Counted from the stretch's first letter, positions 26,026 to 35,742 are shown. The stretch is 64,000 nt of DNA from Timaviella sp038204505 (GCA_038204505.1 JBBRCV010000001.1:12103-76102); one strand, 5' to 3'. The notes: generated from the letters alone by a model not told the origin. Translations and numbers: made by a program.

Positions 26026-26391
26026 TTACTCCTGCAATAGTAAGGTGGTCACGCGATCGCCAGTCTCGGAAACCGAAACCTTAATTAACTGGATTAATGG
26101 ATCAGCAATTACGGCTCTAATGTCTGCAAAGAAGGAACATAAAGCCTCGGTCGTTCCAGATTCACATCCCGGCAAGTTGTTGACGGTGGGCGGGATTTTA
26201 GCAATCAAAGCCTCAAGTTTCTGCTGCATTTCAATCATGTCTAAACCATAGAGATCTCCTGGGTTTTGCCGGGATTGAAAGGTGAGCCGAACTTCAAAAA
26301 TGTGCGAGTGAAAGTCGTGCCAAAGAGGAGGATTACTGTGTAACCTCTCAAAAGATGAGGCAATTTCGTATTCAAACTTTAGCGATCGCAT
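26026..26391 (-). CDS. QueD-like 6-carboxytetrahydropterin synthase homologue, divergent active site
   Basis: 121 residues from ATG 26391. The frame continues to an ATG at 26523, adding 44 residues that include an in-frame 12-bp duplication; neither start has a good ribosome site. The fold matches QueD: FEYEIASSFERLH, then FHSHIFEVRLTF (two zinc His), and a conserved Glu in VSVSETGD. Compared with E. coli QueD from memory, the first zinc His (AAHRL) is Phe, the catalytic Cys before LHGH is Trp, and the catalytic Asp-His pair is Pro-Pro. Canonical QueD makes 6-carboxy-tetrahydropterin from dihydroneopterin triphosphate. This copy may do so differently, or not at all. It lies between queE and queC. 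Confidence 0.75.
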   Translation of the reverse strand: MRSLKFEYEIASSFERLHSNPPLWHDFHSHIFEVRLTFQSRQNPGDLYGLDMIEMQQKLEALIAKIPPTVNNLPGCESGTTEALCSFFADIRAVIADPLIQLIKVSVSETGDRVTTLLLQE

Positions 26392-26591
26392 CTTACCCAG
26401 TAAATCGCTATCTTGGGCATCAATGTTGCGGTAGATTGGCGAGTTGACTGGCGCTAATACTGTTGCTAGGGTTCGCCCTAATTCTGGAGGGCAGCTATGA
26501 AGGCAGCTATGATTTAAATTCATGATCGTTTTTACAGGCTCCGATAACTGATTGAATTGAGTGATCGCTTTTAAACTAGAGCAGATTCGGA

Positions 26592-27266
26592 CTACGGCAG
26601 ATTTAGAAACTTATGGGTTTGCAAGCTCAATTTATAGGTTCGTCCATTGCTCGATCGCTGTCGTTCTAAATCCTGTAGAAGTGAAACTGCGATCGCACTG
26701 GTTACCGCCAGATTGTTCCACTCAGGCTGTAGATAAACTGGAGCTTGACTGGTGGCTAAACGGTCTTGATAAAAACTAAGCTCAGTGCCATCTTCAATGA
26801 CCAGCTTAATTTCATCTGCTCGTTTCCAGTAGAACTCAAGAGAGTTGTATTTTGGCGATCGGGCAACTTTATCTTTGGGCGAAAAGGTAATCCAGCAGTC
26901 CGCCAGATCTAGCTGGGAAACAGGGGCGATCCCTGCGGTTTCAATGTGGACTGCAAACCCTGCGGTTTGCAGCTCGTGGATTAAGACGGCACAGTTTTTT
27001 TGCAGCAGCGGCTCCCCACCCGAAATGACGATCCGCTTAGGAGCATAGCTGGAAACTTGCTTAATAATATCGGCGATCGCCAGCCATTGATGAGGGTTTT
27101 GCCGAGTTGTATCAGCCGATGCCGCCCAACCCTGATCGCAGAAGTGGCAACCGACCGGGCAGCCATATAAACGCACGAACGACACAGGAATTCCCGTGAA
27201 TGCACCTTCACCTTGTATCGTTTCAAAAATTTCCTCGACTAGCAAGGTTTTCGTTGCCGTCGTCAT
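26592..27266 (-). CDS. queE: 7-carboxy-7-deazaguanine synthase (radical SAM)
   Basis: 224 residues. It rearranges 6-carboxy-tetrahydropterin to 7-carboxy-7-deazaguanine. The N-terminal VEEIFETIQGEGAFTGIP is the QueE signature; the [4Fe-4S] cluster motif is CPVGCHFC (CxxxCxxC), followed by the SAM-binding SGGEPLLQ. It is the first gene of the queuosine operon. A 21-bp tandem duplication (27278-27319) lies 12 bp upstream of the start in the leader. Confidence 0.95.
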   Translation of the reverse strand: MTTATKTLLVEEIFETIQGEGAFTGIPVSFVRLYGCPVGCHFCDQGWAASADTTRQNPHQWLAIADIIKQVSSYAPKRIVISGGEPLLQKNCAVLIHELQTAGFAVHIETAGIAPVSQLDLADCWITFSPKDKVARSPKYNSLEFYWKRADEIKLVIEDGTELSFYQDRLATSQAPVYLQPEWNNLAVTSAIAVSLLQDLERQRSSNGRTYKLSLQTHKFLNLP

Positions 27267-27277
27267 CGTCGTGTCTG

Positions 27278-27319
27278 CATGAAAAAATGTATCTTTGCCA
27301 TGAAAAAATGTAGCTTTGA
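27278..27319. repeat. 21-bp tandem duplication upstream of queE
   Basis: CATGAAAAAATGTATCTTTGC (27278-27298) and CATGAAAAAATGTAGCTTTGA (27299-27319), two mismatches. It lies in the queE leader. No preQ1-riboswitch-like fold was recognised. Confidence 0.85.
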
Positions 27320-27413
27320 GTAGCTTTGCTTAGGGGCGATCGCCGCAGCTCTCAGTATATAACAATCCTTTCGGGCAGTTTTGTTAGAGAGAACTTGAGG
27401 GTCTTCTCCATAT

Positions 27414-28988
27414 CTACGCTCCTCCCGTGACCTGCGCGATCGCATCCACGAGCCGTTCTAGCTCAATAGGTTTTGATAGATGAACCTGAAAGCCTGCGGA
27501 CAACGCCCGCTGTTGGTCAAGTCCTCCCGCGTAGGCAGTGAGGGCGATCGCCGGAACCTTTCCCCCTTGTTCGAGTGACAAGGCTCGAATCTCCCGCATC
27601 AGCATATAGCCGTCGATATCCGGCATACCAATATCGCTCACCAGGATATCTATGGGAGATTGGGCAAGTGTAGCCAATGCTTCACGGGCGTTTGTGGCTG
27701 TGATCACGCTGGCTCCAGCCTTCTCTAGGGCAAAGGTGATCAGTTCCACTGAGTCGGCTTCATCGTCTACAAATAGAACACGAATCCCCCTGAGATTGCG
27801 CGATCGCAAGGGCTTGACTTCTAGTTTTACCGTGGGCTGAATGGGCATGAGTGGCAGTCTGACGGTGAAAGTAGCGCCCAGTCCTTCGCCGCAACTCTCT
27901 GCCCAAACTGCGCCGCCATGCAGTTCGACCAGGTGACGAACGATCGCCAGCCCTAGCCCTAAGCCGCCAAAACTGCGCGTCGTTGAGCCGTCTGCTTGGC
28001 GAAAATAATCAAAGACATGGGGCAGAAAATCAGCCGAGATGCCCTGACCCTCATCCACAATGGTAATTTGTGCCCGGTTGCCGACTGACTCTAACCGCAA
28101 CATAACTCGACCGCCAACTGGCGTAAATTTGATCGCATTCGAGAGCAAATTCCAGATCACCTGCTGCAAGCGAGTTTCATCACCCAAAACTTGACCCACT
28201 TCAGCATCAAGATTCATCTCGATCTCAATCGATTTGTCTTCGGCAGCTAGCCTCACGGTTTCCATTGCCGCTGCTATCGTGATCGCCAAATTGAGGGGAC
28301 AAAGGTTGAGGCTCAGCTTTCCTTGCAAAATTCGTGAAATATCTAGCAAGTCTTCAATCAGTTCGGCTTGCAGCTTGGCATTCCGTTCAATTGTAGTCAG
28401 GGCTTGCACAGTTTTGGCTTCGTCCAATTGGTGGGTTCGCAGCAGCTTCGACCAACCCAAAATCGGATTGAGGGGCGATCGCAACTCATGGGAGAGGACT
28501 GCCAAAAATTCGTCTTTGATGCGATTGGCGGTTTCGGCTTCAGCCCTGGCGACCTGTTCTAATTCAATCTGTTGTAATAGTTGCAGACGGATCTGAACCG
28601 TTTCAATGGCTCCGTTGACCGTTAGTTGCAGACTCTCTGAGGTGACTTGCTCTTTGACTACGTAGTCCTGCGCTCCCATTTTCATCGACTGAACGGCGAT
28701 CGCCTCATTTCCTCTCCCGGTTAACATCACCACGGGCAAGACACTCTGATGACTTTGGGCTTTGAGTTGGGCAAGAAATTCTAGACCATTGAGATCGGGC
28801 ATTCGGTAGTCTAGCAACACGACATCGGGGTGGTGCTGCTGATGTAACGCCAATCCTTCTCGGGCTAGTCCTGTGGCTACAACGGTATACTCGTACTCCT
28901 CAGCTTCCAGCAAATACCGTCGATACACCTCACAGTCTTCTGGGCTATCATCCACAATTAAAACGGTGCGTCGTCGGGTTTGACTCAT
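27414..28988 (-). CDS. Hybrid response regulator / histidine kinase (REC-HisKA-HATPase-REC)
   Basis: 524 residues: receiver 8-130 with Asp near 64 (VLLDYRMPDLNG); HisKA with His167 in LSHELRSPLNPILGW; HATPase with N-box LLSNAIKF and G-boxes DEGQGI and GGLGLGLAIV; second receiver near 400-520 with Asp near 453 (LVSDIGMPDIDG). No membrane segment. A first receiver before the kinase makes it a relay that can accept phosphate from another kinase. It is the last gene of a four-gene operon, 11 bp after the Rcp1-like regulator, and its kinase core closely resembles that of the first gene (31826-35410). Confidence 0.93.
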   Translation of the reverse strand: MSQTRRRTVLIVDDSPEDCEVYRRYLLEAEEYEYTVVATGLAREGLALHQQHHPDVVLLDYRMPDLNGLEFLAQLKAQSHQSVLPVVMLTGRGNEAIAVQSMKMGAQDYVVKEQVTSESLQLTVNGAIETVQIRLQLLQQIELEQVARAEAETANRIKDEFLAVLSHELRSPLNPILGWSKLLRTHQLDEAKTVQALTTIERNAKLQAELIEDLLDISRILQGKLSLNLCPLNLAITIAAAMETVRLAAEDKSIEIEMNLDAEVGQVLGDETRLQQVIWNLLSNAIKFTPVGGRVMLRLESVGNRAQITIVDEGQGISADFLPHVFDYFRQADGSTTRSFGGLGLGLAIVRHLVELHGGAVWAESCGEGLGATFTVRLPLMPIQPTVKLEVKPLRSRNLRGIRVLFVDDEADSVELITFALEKAGASVITATNAREALATLAQSPIDILVSDIGMPDIDGYMLMREIRALSLEQGGKVPAIALTAYAGGLDQQRALSAGFQVHLSKPIELERLVDAIAQVTGGA

Positions 28989-28999
28989 GATTAGCCTCT

Positions 29000-29467
29000 C
29001 TACAGGGAATTTTGGGGAAGTACCGTGATGTCAAACCAATATTCCAGTAAAGTCTGGATGCTTCGTTTTAACAGACTGAAGTCCATTGGTTTGATGATAT
29101 AACTATTTACCCCTTGCCGATAGCAGGCTTCGATATCTTTAGGGTTGTTCGACGTGGTAAAGACGACTATAGGCACCAATTTTAGCTGATCATCTTGTTT
29201 AATTCGACGCAGCACCTCCCGTCCATCCATTCCGGGCAAGTTAAGATCAAGCAAAATTAGCCCCGGACGAGGTACAGGCTCAGGCTCAGCGTGAGGATAA
29301 GTGCGGTAGAGAAACGCTAGGGCTTGATCGCCGTTGATACAGCGGTAAACGGGGATATTTAGAGAAGATTGGTGCAGAAAACGCTGGAATGTTTCAAAAT
29401 CTTCATTGTTGTTTTCAATCACCAGCAACAGCGGTTGTACAGTAAAAATGGCTGGAGATGCGGTCAT
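29000..29467 (-). CDS. Rcp1-like single-domain response regulator
   Basis: 155 residues, one receiver domain only: ENNNEDFE acidic site, phospho-acceptor Asp in ILLDLNLPGMDGREV near 75, switch Thr in IVVFTTSNNP, Lys in SYIIKPMDF, and a short C-terminal extension. Stand-alone receivers of this type are the usual partners of cyanobacterial phytochromes (Rcp1 with Cph1). The start codon overlaps the phytochrome stop by 4 bp (ATGA), which strongly supports a cognate pair. Confidence 0.93.
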   Translation of the reverse strand: MTASPAIFTVQPLLLVIENNNEDFETFQRFLHQSSLNIPVYRCINGDQALAFLYRTYPHAEPEPVPRPGLILLDLNLPGMDGREVLRRIKQDDQLKLVPIVVFTTSNNPKDIEACYRQGVNSYIIKPMDFSLLKRSIQTLLEYWFDITVLPQNSL

Positions 29468-31833
29468 GTCACTGCTTCCGATAAGGTGAAGTAAAACGTG
29501 CTGCCCTCACCTACCGTCGATTCCACCCAAATTTTCCCGTCATGGCGCTCTACGATTTTTCGGACAATCGTTAACCCTGCCCCGGTTCCTCCGCCATATT
29601 GCTCGGCTGGGTGCAGTCGCTTAAAGATCTCAAAAATTTGTTCGAGGTACTCAGCGGGAATGCCAATGCTATTGTCGCGGATGTAGAAAGTATGAGAAAT
29701 CTGGCTGCCATCCTTCACTGTTTTTGAGTCAACAAAGCCAATTTCAACCCATTTTTCAGTTTTGTCGTTGTATTTAATCGCGTTGCCGATCAAATTGATG
29801 AATAGCTCACTGACTTGAGAGCGATCGCAGCAAACCGTTGGCAGCACTTGGGGTCGCCGAAACTCAATGGGTCTTTGAGGCTGACTAATCTTGAGCGTAT
29901 CAATGGACTGTTGCACCAAAACATTCAGGTTCACCGCTTGGCGCGACAGTTCAGTCCGCCCCAACTGAGAGTAGAACATCAGCGAACTAATCAAATCGTC
30001 CATGCGCTGGGTCAGCCGCACCACTGTTTGCAGTTTGGCGATGCCGTCTTCAGATAACACTGCGGCATAATCTTCCATCAAAAAATTAGAGTAGTTATGA
30101 ATCCCTCGTAGTGGCTCCTTTAGATCGTGGGAAGCAATATAAGCAAAGGCATCTAGCTCCATATTGCTGCGTTCTAGTTCTAAATTAACTCTCGCCATTT
30201 CGTCTGTCTGAGCCAGAATCACATCGACAATCAAACTTCGTAGCTCGATCGCCACTTCAATTTCGCACACCAACCAATCCAGAGACTTGAGGCGCACTGT
30301 TTCTTTCCAGGCAGCAAAAGACTGACGTGGAGAAATCGTTAAACTCCCATCCTCTTCAATTTGCGTGGGGTTGTCGGGATTGCCTGCCCAGGTCACAGTT
30401 TGCAAAAATTCGGGACGGAACCACAGCACGTAACAATGCTGGGTTTTTGAGATTGCCATTGCCAGTAAACCACTCGCAACGTTTTTGTAGGCTGAAGCCG
30501 CTGGGTAAAGGCTGGGCAGAGAATCGGTTACTAATAGATCATTATTGAGGCAATCGGGCAACCACGCCAACAGATCAATCACGTCTTCTTTTGTAGGAGT
30601 TTTGCCAATTAGAGCAATGCGATCGCCCTCACAAACCGCAGCGCCTTGCGCCCCCGTCAGGTAGAGCAAATCATCAGGCGAATCTTCAAGTGCCTGCAAA
30701 AAGTCTGTGGCGTTGGTCAAACGATTGACGAACTGCACCTGAGTGGCTTTGAGCCGAAGCTTGTAATGCAGGTTTTGAGTGGCTTCCTTCACCGATAGTT
30801 CGGTGGACATGAGCTGACCCAAAAACTCGCAGATTGTGCGGATTTCGTAGGGCACAAATTTGGGCGTATTGTGGTGACAGGTAATCATTCCCCACAGCCG
30901 TTGCTCCTGAATTAGCGAAATGCACATCGAAGCCCCCACTCCCATGTTCTGCAAATACTGAATGTGGCAAGGTGACATACTCCGCAGCACGCAATGGCTC
31001 ATGTCGAGGGGATCAGTTGTCTCGGTCGCCTGGTCTGCTACCTGACCCACGAGTAAAGGACTGGGCTGGTAGTTGACATCGGGCAGCAAACGCAACCAGT
31101 TGAGGAGGTAAAGATGTTTTGCTCGTTGGGGAATATCGGTGTCGGGATAATACAATCCTAAAAAAGCTTCTAGATCATCTTGCTTGTCTTCGGCAATGAC
31201 GGTACCATCTCCATCTTCGTTAAAGCGATAGACCATCACGCGATCGAACCCGGTAATCTGCCGTACTTCCTTGACGATTAAATCGCACAGTTCAGACAGG
31301 GTTTTAGTAACCTGAATTTTTGCCAAAGTGTCTTTCACATTGCGGTAAGACTGGGTAAAGTCGCGTTTAGCAGTGGCGGCGATCGGCTCTAGTTCCAGCA
31401 CAATTTCGCCGCTAATGGCACGATGAACAATGCCATTAAAAAACCGAGTAGAGCCATCGTCTCCGATGATCGAGAAATTAAGTGGATTGGTTTGCTCGGA
31501 AGCAGGATCGAGGCAAGCTCTGATCTCGGCAAGGCGATCGCCATCAATAAAATCTGCTAAGGGGCGATCGAGCAAATTTTCGGGGGCAGTCCCTAAAATA
31601 TCGGTAGCATTGAGGCTAACTTGCGTGATCCAAAAATCTAATTCTGAAAGAACGCATAACAGACCGTGCGGCTGGATAGAACCTGGCGTATGGATAGGTT
31701 CCCGTTCTCCATTAATAACATCAAAAATCTGATCGGGATTGGATTGATCGGAAAGTGAATTGTTAGAAGTATCGCTCCCTTTATCTCCTCCAATGATCCG
31801 AGCGCTCGTGTTTTCGGTCGTTTGCTCAACCAT
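29464..31833 (-). CDS. Cph1-type phytochrome histidine kinase
   Basis: 789 residues from ATG 31833, which follows GAGGA at good distance; an upstream in-frame ATG at 31860 lies inside the preceding gene. Domains: PAS with EPIHTPGSIQPHG; GAF with bilin-attachment Cys289 in MSPCHIQYLQNMGVGAS; PHY with the tongue WxE-type region near 470; HisKA with His569 in ASHDLKEPLRG; HATPase with GGGTGAGLTIV. The N-terminal Cys of biliverdin-type bacteriophytochromes is Gly here, so phycocyanobilin on the GAF Cys is expected, giving red/far-red switching. Its start overlaps the stop of the upstream PAS/GAF kinase by 8 bp. Cytosolic. Confidence 0.93.
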   Translation of the reverse strand: MVEQTTENTSARIIGGDKGSDTSNNSLSDQSNPDQIFDVINGEREPIHTPGSIQPHGLLCVLSELDFWITQVSLNATDILGTAPENLLDRPLADFIDGDRLAEIRACLDPASEQTNPLNFSIIGDDGSTRFFNGIVHRAISGEIVLELEPIAATAKRDFTQSYRNVKDTLAKIQVTKTLSELCDLIVKEVRQITGFDRVMVYRFNEDGDGTVIAEDKQDDLEAFLGLYYPDTDIPQRAKHLYLLNWLRLLPDVNYQPSPLLVGQVADQATETTDPLDMSHCVLRSMSPCHIQYLQNMGVGASMCISLIQEQRLWGMITCHHNTPKFVPYEIRTICEFLGQLMSTELSVKEATQNLHYKLRLKATQVQFVNRLTNATDFLQALEDSPDDLLYLTGAQGAAVCEGDRIALIGKTPTKEDVIDLLAWLPDCLNNDLLVTDSLPSLYPAASAYKNVASGLLAMAISKTQHCYVLWFRPEFLQTVTWAGNPDNPTQIEEDGSLTISPRQSFAAWKETVRLKSLDWLVCEIEVAIELRSLIVDVILAQTDEMARVNLELERSNMELDAFAYIASHDLKEPLRGIHNYSNFLMEDYAAVLSEDGIAKLQTVVRLTQRMDDLISSLMFYSQLGRTELSRQAVNLNVLVQQSIDTLKISQPQRPIEFRRPQVLPTVCCDRSQVSELFINLIGNAIKYNDKTEKWVEIGFVDSKTVKDGSQISHTFYIRDNSIGIPAEYLEQIFEIFKRLHPAEQYGGGTGAGLTIVRKIVERHDGKIWVESTVGEGSTFYFTLSEAVT

Positions 31834-34800
31834 TACTGGTTTTCCTCGTGAGGGTGGCAATTGTCTTGATTAACTCATCGGGTTCAATAGGCTTTGCTAG
31901 ATGATATTGGAATCCGGCTTGCAGGGCTTGCTGCTGGTCAAGGTCTCCGGCATAGGCTGTGAGGGCGATCGCCACAACCTGTCCGCCTTGTTCGGGCGAT
32001 CGGGTTCTGACTTGCCGAATTAGCATATAGCCATCCATATCAGGCATACCAATATCTGTTAACAGTACATCTGGATTGTATCGTTCTAGTTCTTGCAACG
32101 CTTCCGAGGCGGAAGATAATGCCAGCACTTCAGCTTGCTCTTGTTCTAAAACAAAAGCACTAAAGTTGCGTGAATCCACCTCATCATCCACAACTAAAAT
32201 TCGTAACCCTGCCAGAGATGAACCATCAGCGGTAAAGCCTAAAGATTGATTTTCATCCTTGCCCTTTTCTGAACTTGAATTAAGCAACGGCAGCCTGACG
32301 ATGAATGTTGCGCCTTGATCTTCACCCGGACTTTCGACCCGGACTGTGCCACCGTGCAATTCAACAATTTGCTTCACGATCGCCAGTCCTAATCCTAAGC
32401 CGCCAAACTTGCGAGTAGTAGCGCTATCGGCTTGACGGAAGTAGTCAAAGACATACGGCAAAAACTCTGGATCAATTCCCTTACCCGTATCGCTAACCGT
32501 CACTTGAGCCTGATTCTCAATTTGCTCTAACCTAATACTGACCTGTCCTCCTTGAGGCGTGAACTTGACCGCGTTAGACAGAAGATTCCAAACAACTTGT
32601 TGTAAACGACTCGGATCTCCTAAAACTTGCCCTACATCCGGCTCAATTATAGTTTGGATTTGAATAGCTTTGGCTTCCGCCGCTAACCGCACCGTTTCCA
32701 TTGCCGCTTGAATAACAAAGTTCCAAGCCACTGGGCTAACCTTCAAGCTGAGTTTGCCTTGCAGAATCCGGGAAACATCCAACAGATCTTCAATCAGTTG
32801 AGTTTGGAGTTGGGCGTTGCGCTCGATCGTTTCTAAAGCACGATTGACAGTGGCTTCGTTGTATTTCCTAGTTCGTAAAAGCTTTGACCAGCCCAAAATA
32901 GGATTCAATGGCGTGCGAAGCTCGTGGGATAGCACCGCCAAAAACTCATCTTTGACGCGGTTCGCATGAGAGAGTTGCTCGGTCTGTTGCCGCAACGAAT
33001 CGGTTAAATTGGCGCGATCGATCGCCACGGCGACCTGATCTGAAATAGCTTGCAGCAGAGCCGTTTCCTCTAGCGTAAATTCAGTTCGAGTAAAGCTGCC
33101 GAATGCCAGCGTCCCCAAAAGCCGCCCTTGAACAATTAAAGGTTGACTGGCATAAGCAGTAACTCCCAGCGATCGCAGAACTTCAGCATTGGGCAGCGTC
33201 GATTGTTGCACCTCATTCAACACAATTTGACGGTGTTGTTGAGCCACCCATCCACAAATTCCTTCTCCCATCTCAAGCTGCCGCAGCGGGTGTACCGCTT
33301 CTTCAGAAAGCCCGTTAAATAAAATCAATTGCAGCACTGGGCGCTGATTGTCTTGCTGTATAAAGTATTGAACATAGAATTGCAGATCCATTTGTACCGA
33401 GAGCTTGCTGAGCAGGCTATTCATCAACACCAATGGCTGCTCGGCAGTTAGTAAATCGTTGGCAGTTTCGTACAGCAGTTGCAGCCTTTCACCCGCCTGC
33501 TTTTCTTCTGTCATATCGCGCAGAATTTTCATGAACCCCTGAGTTTGCCCCGCTTCGTCTAGCAGTGGCATTGCTAGCCCATTTGCCCAGAAACGACTAC
33601 CGTCTTGGCGTAAGTGCCAACGCTCATCATTTGCTCCACCCTTCTGCAAGGCACTCTGCATCTCTTTTTTTTCTAGCTCTTCAGCAATGTCTTCAGGTGT
33701 GAAAAGAACCTGATAGTTTTGTCCCACAATTTCGGATTCAGGATATCCTAAAAGACGTTCTGCTCCTGCGTTCCAGTTAATCACTTCACCGTTCATATCC
33801 ATGGTGAAAATAGCATATTCTTTGGCGCTTTCTACCATTAGCCGGAACCGCGATTCACTGTCGCGCAGCGCTTCTTCTGCTTGCTGGCGATCGGTAATAT
33901 CGGTGTTTGTGCCAAACCAACTGAGAATGCGTCCTGTCTCATCTCGAATTGGCAAAGCCCTCGACAAAAACCAGCGATAAACTCCATCTTTGCCCCGGAG
34001 TGGGAATGTATCTTCCCAGGGTTCACCGATTTCTAGGAAGTGGCGGAAACGCTCAGTAACGCGATCGACATGCTCCGGGTGATGCACCTGTTGCCAGCCC
34101 CAGCCCTGCATTTCCTCTAGAGTTGTCCCGGTGTAATCAAACCAGCGTTGGTTGTACCAATAAATCCAGCCGCTTGCATCGGTCATCCACACTAGCTGAG
34201 AGACATTATCTGCCAGGGTGCGGAATCGTTCCTCACTTTCCCGCTGAGCTTCTTCTATTTGTTTACGCTCATCTACGTCAATACAAGAGCCGATATAACC
34301 CAAGAATTCACCCTCTGAGGTAAACCGAGGAACTGCTGCATCGATAATCCAACGGTACACGCCATCAAAGCGTCTAAAGCGATACTCCATCTGAAACGGT
34401 TGCCGAGCATCAAAGGCAGTCACGTAAGTGTCTAAGCAAGATTGAACATCATCAGGATGAACGCCTTCTGCCCACCCATTGCCCATTTCTTGATCGAGCG
34501 ATCGCCCCGTAAAGTCTAGCCACGGTTGATTGAAGTAATAACAAAGTTTATCGGTTCCAGACATCCAGATCAGCACCGGAGCAGTATCTGCCATTTGTCG
34601 GAAGCGGGCTTCACTTTCGCGGAGGATGGCTTCAGCTTGTTTCCGTTCACTTAAGTCAAATACGAAGCCAGTTGCTGTATTCTCTCCCGATATTACAGAG
34701 CCAATTAGAACAGGTGCGCGTGAACCATCTTTACAAATATATTCCTGCTCGAAAGGAGGACAGACTCCCGTTGATCTAAGGTTTTGCACCGACTGTTCAC

Positions 34801-35410
34801 TCACCTGCTGATATTCTGGTGGAGTCATGTCGCGCCAGCGCAATCGCCCCGATCGCAACTCTTCCTGCGTGTAGCCCACCAGTTTAAGAAAGGCATTATT
34901 AGCTTCTAGGACTGAGCCATTCAAGTCGAAAACAGCCATGCCAATAATATTGGACTCGGCTAAACTACCAAACCTGGCTTCACTTTGACGAAGCGCCTGA
35001 AGGGTTGCTTTAGTCTTTGTCTGGGCTGTTTGTCGCGATTGATTAAGCCAAATTATCAGTGCCGCTGCTATAACAAACGTAACCAGCCTCACGATAGCTG
35101 CTACATCTGTGACATCTGTGAAGCGATATGATTGATAGGGCTTAATAGATAAGTAATTGCTTGCTAAAACAGACAAAACGGTTGCTAGCAACCCTTGCCG
35201 CCACCCACCCCACCCAGCGCTCACCATGACCGCCAGAGGAAACAGTTGAAGTTGAAGTGGATTCGGGGAAAGCAGTGGACTCAGTATTAAACTGATCACT
35301 AGCACTAAGGCAACAGACAGCAGAGTCACTCCGTAGGGCAACAGTTGATTAATAATCTTGCTTCTACCGCCCATAAAGCTAAGTCCAAATGCTTTCACGC
35401 GATCGCTCAC
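31826..35410 (-). CDS. Membrane DUF4118 / multi-PAS / GAF / histidine kinase / REC hybrid sensor
   Basis: 1194 residues, start GTG 35410 after a strong purine-rich ribosome site (GGAGCGGAGAGA). N-terminal four-helix DUF4118-like membrane domain 20-125 (as in KdpD); four PAS domains about 145-645, three of them ending in the usual DITDRQQAEE-like or DERKQIEEAQ tails; GAF 650-800; HisKA with His near 829 (LSHELRTPLNPILGW); HATPase GGLGLGLAIV; receiver with Asp near 1121 (LLTDIGMPDMDG). Ligands unknown. First gene of the light-signalling operon; its stop overlaps the phytochrome start. Confidence 0.92.
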   Translation of the reverse strand: MSDRVKAFGLSFMGGRSKIINQLLPYGVTLLSVALVLVISLILSPLLSPNPLQLQLFPLAVMVSAGWGGWRQGLLATVLSVLASNYLSIKPYQSYRFTDVTDVAAIVRLVTFVIAAALIIWLNQSRQTAQTKTKATLQALRQSEARFGSLAESNIIGMAVFDLNGSVLEANNAFLKLVGYTQEELRSGRLRWRDMTPPEYQQVSEQSVQNLRSTGVCPPFEQEYICKDGSRAPVLIGSVISGENTATGFVFDLSERKQAEAILRESEARFRQMADTAPVLIWMSGTDKLCYYFNQPWLDFTGRSLDQEMGNGWAEGVHPDDVQSCLDTYVTAFDARQPFQMEYRFRRFDGVYRWIIDAAVPRFTSEGEFLGYIGSCIDVDERKQIEEAQRESEERFRTLADNVSQLVWMTDASGWIYWYNQRWFDYTGTTLEEMQGWGWQQVHHPEHVDRVTERFRHFLEIGEPWEDTFPLRGKDGVYRWFLSRALPIRDETGRILSWFGTNTDITDRQQAEEALRDSESRFRLMVESAKEYAIFTMDMNGEVINWNAGAERLLGYPESEIVGQNYQVLFTPEDIAEELEKKEMQSALQKGGANDERWHLRQDGSRFWANGLAMPLLDEAGQTQGFMKILRDMTEEKQAGERLQLLYETANDLLTAEQPLVLMNSLLSKLSVQMDLQFYVQYFIQQDNQRPVLQLILFNGLSEEAVHPLRQLEMGEGICGWVAQQHRQIVLNEVQQSTLPNAEVLRSLGVTAYASQPLIVQGRLLGTLAFGSFTRTEFTLEETALLQAISDQVAVAIDRANLTDSLRQQTEQLSHANRVKDEFLAVLSHELRTPLNPILGWSKLLRTRKYNEATVNRALETIERNAQLQTQLIEDLLDVSRILQGKLSLKVSPVAWNFVIQAAMETVRLAAEAKAIQIQTIIEPDVGQVLGDPSRLQQVVWNLLSNAVKFTPQGGQVSIRLEQIENQAQVTVSDTGKGIDPEFLPYVFDYFRQADSATTRKFGGLGLGLAIVKQIVELHGGTVRVESPGEDQGATFIVRLPLLNSSSEKGKDENQSLGFTADGSSLAGLRILVVDDEVDSRNFSAFVLEQEQAEVLALSSASEALQELERYNPDVLLTDIGMPDMDGYMLIRQVRTRSPEQGGQVVAIALTAYAGDLDQQQALQAGFQYHLAKPIEPDELIKTIATLTRKTSNG

Positions 35411-35460
35411 TCTCTCCGCTCCTTTGATAAATCTTTTCGATTCGCCGCCCTTGTTATCAC

Positions 35461-35742
35461 TTACTTTGTTTCAGACATTGACTTTGTTTCAGGAAAACAT
35501 TGAGCTAGCAGCAATTGACCGCGATCGCCAATCTGATGCAAGAGTCCCTCAATTTTCTCCATTGCCAAAGGTGAAGGGGTCGCTCGCCCATTTTCCCAGC
35601 GATTGAGGGTAGGAAAGGTGACACCCAACTTTGCTGCAAACTTTTCTTGGGTCAGTTCCATCTCTTGCCGCAGATGCCGAACCAGCGTACCAATTTCAGG
35701 TTGTTTCGCCCTCAGAGATTGTTGCGATATGTGCATAGTCAT
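35461..35742 (-). CDS. XRE-family helix-turn-helix regulator
   Basis: 93 residues from ATG 35742 (GTG one codon before is possible). The HTH is clear: IGTLVRHLRQEMELTQEKFAAKLGVTFPTLNRWENGRATP. Such short proteins act as repressors or antitoxins; no toxin partner adjoins it. It is 50 bp upstream of the GTG start of the PAS/GAF kinase on the same strand and so may lead the light-signalling operon. Its last residues (ETKSMSETK) come from an 18-bp-period duplication that spans the stop. Confidence 0.85.
   Translation of the reverse strand: MTMHISQQSLRAKQPEIGTLVRHLRQEMELTQEKFAAKLGVTFPTLNRWENGRATPSPLAMEKIEGLLHQIGDRGQLLLAQCFPETKSMSETK
35463..35492. repeat. 18-bp-period tandem duplication at a gene end
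   Basis: ACTTTGTTTCAG at 35463-35474 and 35481-35492. It duplicates the last codons of the XRE gene (ETK ... ETK stop). Confidence 0.8.

Noticed and set aside
26520..27413. preQ1 riboswitch before the queuosine operon
   Set aside because: No H-type pseudoknot-like sequence was recognised upstream of queE; only a 21-bp duplication is present.
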